Source of the DNA: Maritimibacter sp.
GTDB taxonomy: Bacteria; Pseudomonadota; Alphaproteobacteria; Rhodobacterales; Rhodobacteraceae
Length of the DNA: 23,528 bases
NCBI GenBank assembly: GCA_003520545.1
Contig: DOUP01000035.1
Span: 1-23,528, forward strand
Reading direction: 5' to 3'
A program made the translations under genes and the position numbers. Positions within the stretch are counted from its first letter, which is position 1. Each line of letters begins with the position of its first letter. Below, one piece after another: positions 22,950-23,528 of this stretch. The notes beneath the pieces are model-generated. The model saw only the letters and a list, made by a program, of their open reading frames with translations. It was not told the DNA's origin and made no database searches.

Positions 22950-23438
22950 ATGGGAATTTCGGTTGGTGAAACGCTGCCCGACGTAACGCTTTTGAAAATG
23001 GGGTCCGAAGGTCCGGAACCGGTGGCTCTCTCAGAGATCACAAAGGGCAAGAAGGTGGTGATCTTCGGTCTGCCGGGCGCGTACACCGGCACTTGCACAA
23101 CGGCACATGTCCCGAGCTTCATTCGGACCAAGGGTCAGCTTGCGGAAAAGGGTGTGGATCATGTGATCTGCGTGTCCGTGAACGATCCGTTCGTCATGGG
23201 CGCTTGGGGTGACAGCACGGGGGCAGCGGCCGCCGGGATCGAGATGCTGGGTGATGCGAATTGTGCCTTTACCGAAGCGGTCGGAATGCGTTTCGACGCG
23301 CCGCCCGCGGGCCTGATCGCACGGTCCAAACGTTATGCGTTGATGGCGGAAGACGGTGTCGTGAAGGTTGTCCACGCCGAGGAAAACCCTGGGGTGTGCG
23401 AAACCTCCGGCGGCGAAGCGATGGTTGCCGCGATCTGA
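22950..23438 (+). CDS. Peroxiredoxin (Prx5/AhpE-like thiol peroxidase)
   Basis: A 162-residue cytoplasmic peroxidase of the Prx5 type that reduces hydrogen peroxide and organic hydroperoxides, probably with glutathione or glutaredoxin as reductant. PGAYTGTC carries the peroxidatic cysteine (Cys49), followed by TTAHVPSF; FGLPGAYTGTC and the later VCVSVNDPFVMGAW-like block are family marks. Further cysteines in DANCAF and GVCETSG exist, but their role as resolving residues is unclear. Starting at 22947 would add one Met. It stands alone on this strand; the 90 bp after it hold no visible gene. Confidence 0.93.
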   Translation: MGISVGETLPDVTLLKMGSEGPEPVALSEITKGKKVVIFGLPGAYTGTCTTAHVPSFIRTKGQLAEKGVDHVICVSVNDPFVMGAWGDSTGAAAAGIEMLGDANCAFTEAVGMRFDAPPAGLIARSKRYALMAEDGVVKVVHAEENPGVCETSGGEAMVAAI

Positions 23439-23528
23439 CCCCGACACCCCGTTCGACGGTGGTCCTCCGTGTCGCGAATGCGTGTGGCCCGAAGAGCGCC
23501 GTTCCCCTGTTTCTCTGGTTTGAAAATA

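Noticed and set aside
23439..23528. Possible next gene or terminator at the right edge
   Set aside because: A short CGACAC/GTGTCG inverted pair exists but the loop is long and no T run follows; no start with a ribosome site is visible before the edge.

Overview
The window looks like ordinary chromosomal core from an alphaproteobacterium of the Rhodobacterales (Roseobacter group). The main reasons are a malyl-CoA lyase of the Rhodobacter Mcl1 type, the alphaproteobacterial TIGR02302/DUF4175 membrane protein beside lysA, a DUF2189 membrane protein, an MJ0042-type zinc-ribbon protein divergent from ftsE, high GC with C/G-ending codons, and frequent ATGA, GTGA or TGATG junctions between genes. 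I see no insertion sequence, prophage, CRISPR array, rRNA or tRNA. All family calls come from reading the translations; no database search was run.

Layout, left to right. (1) 1-646 (-) is the 5' part of a DgcN-like DUF1611 gene cut by the window edge, divergent from mcl1 (944-1903), which is followed by accA (2166-3128): acyl-CoA and carboxylation metabolism. (2) 6052 down to 3147 (-) is a tight operon ftsE, ftsX, a PlsC-type acyltransferase and a PNPOx-fold flavoprotein, with every junction overlapping; it diverges from a zinc-ribbon membrane protein (6220-7062). The shared intergenic region carries a near-perfect 20-bp palindrome. (3) Two perfect palindromes (7075-7094, 7098-7121) lie between the convergent zinc-ribbon and TIGR02302 genes. 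lysA and the TIGR02302 gene run leftward (11031 to 7145). (4) A LysR regulator (11298-12203) ends in a strong intrinsic terminator. A DUF2061 membrane protein is divergent from an XRE-type regulator with an inverted repeat between them, followed by an SDR dehydrogenase. (5) 17436 down to 14433 (-) is a packed four-gene operon: CinA-type MoCF-domain protein, GNAT, AhpD-like protein and periplasmic OmpA-like protein. (6) sfsA and map run rightward, map converging on a DUF2189 membrane protein with a 10-bp overlap. (7) 22874 down to 20328 (-) is a reductase, rsmD, a 46-codon small gene and a HAD phosphatase, all joined by 4-nt overlaps, divergent from a Prx5-type peroxiredoxin.

Most genes are housekeeping: envelope and division (ftsEX, acyltransferase, OmpA-like, lysA for meso-diaminopimelate/lysine), central carbon (mcl1, accA), translation-linked functions (map, rsmD) and redox protection (peroxiredoxin, reductase, AhpD-like). 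I do not see a convincing new multi-gene system. The points most worth a second look are the small translationally coupled gene at 20969-21109, the operator-like palindrome between ftsE and the zinc-ribbon gene, the twin palindromes at 7075-7121, the inverted repeat ahead of the XRE regulator, and the structured intergenic region upstream of lysA.
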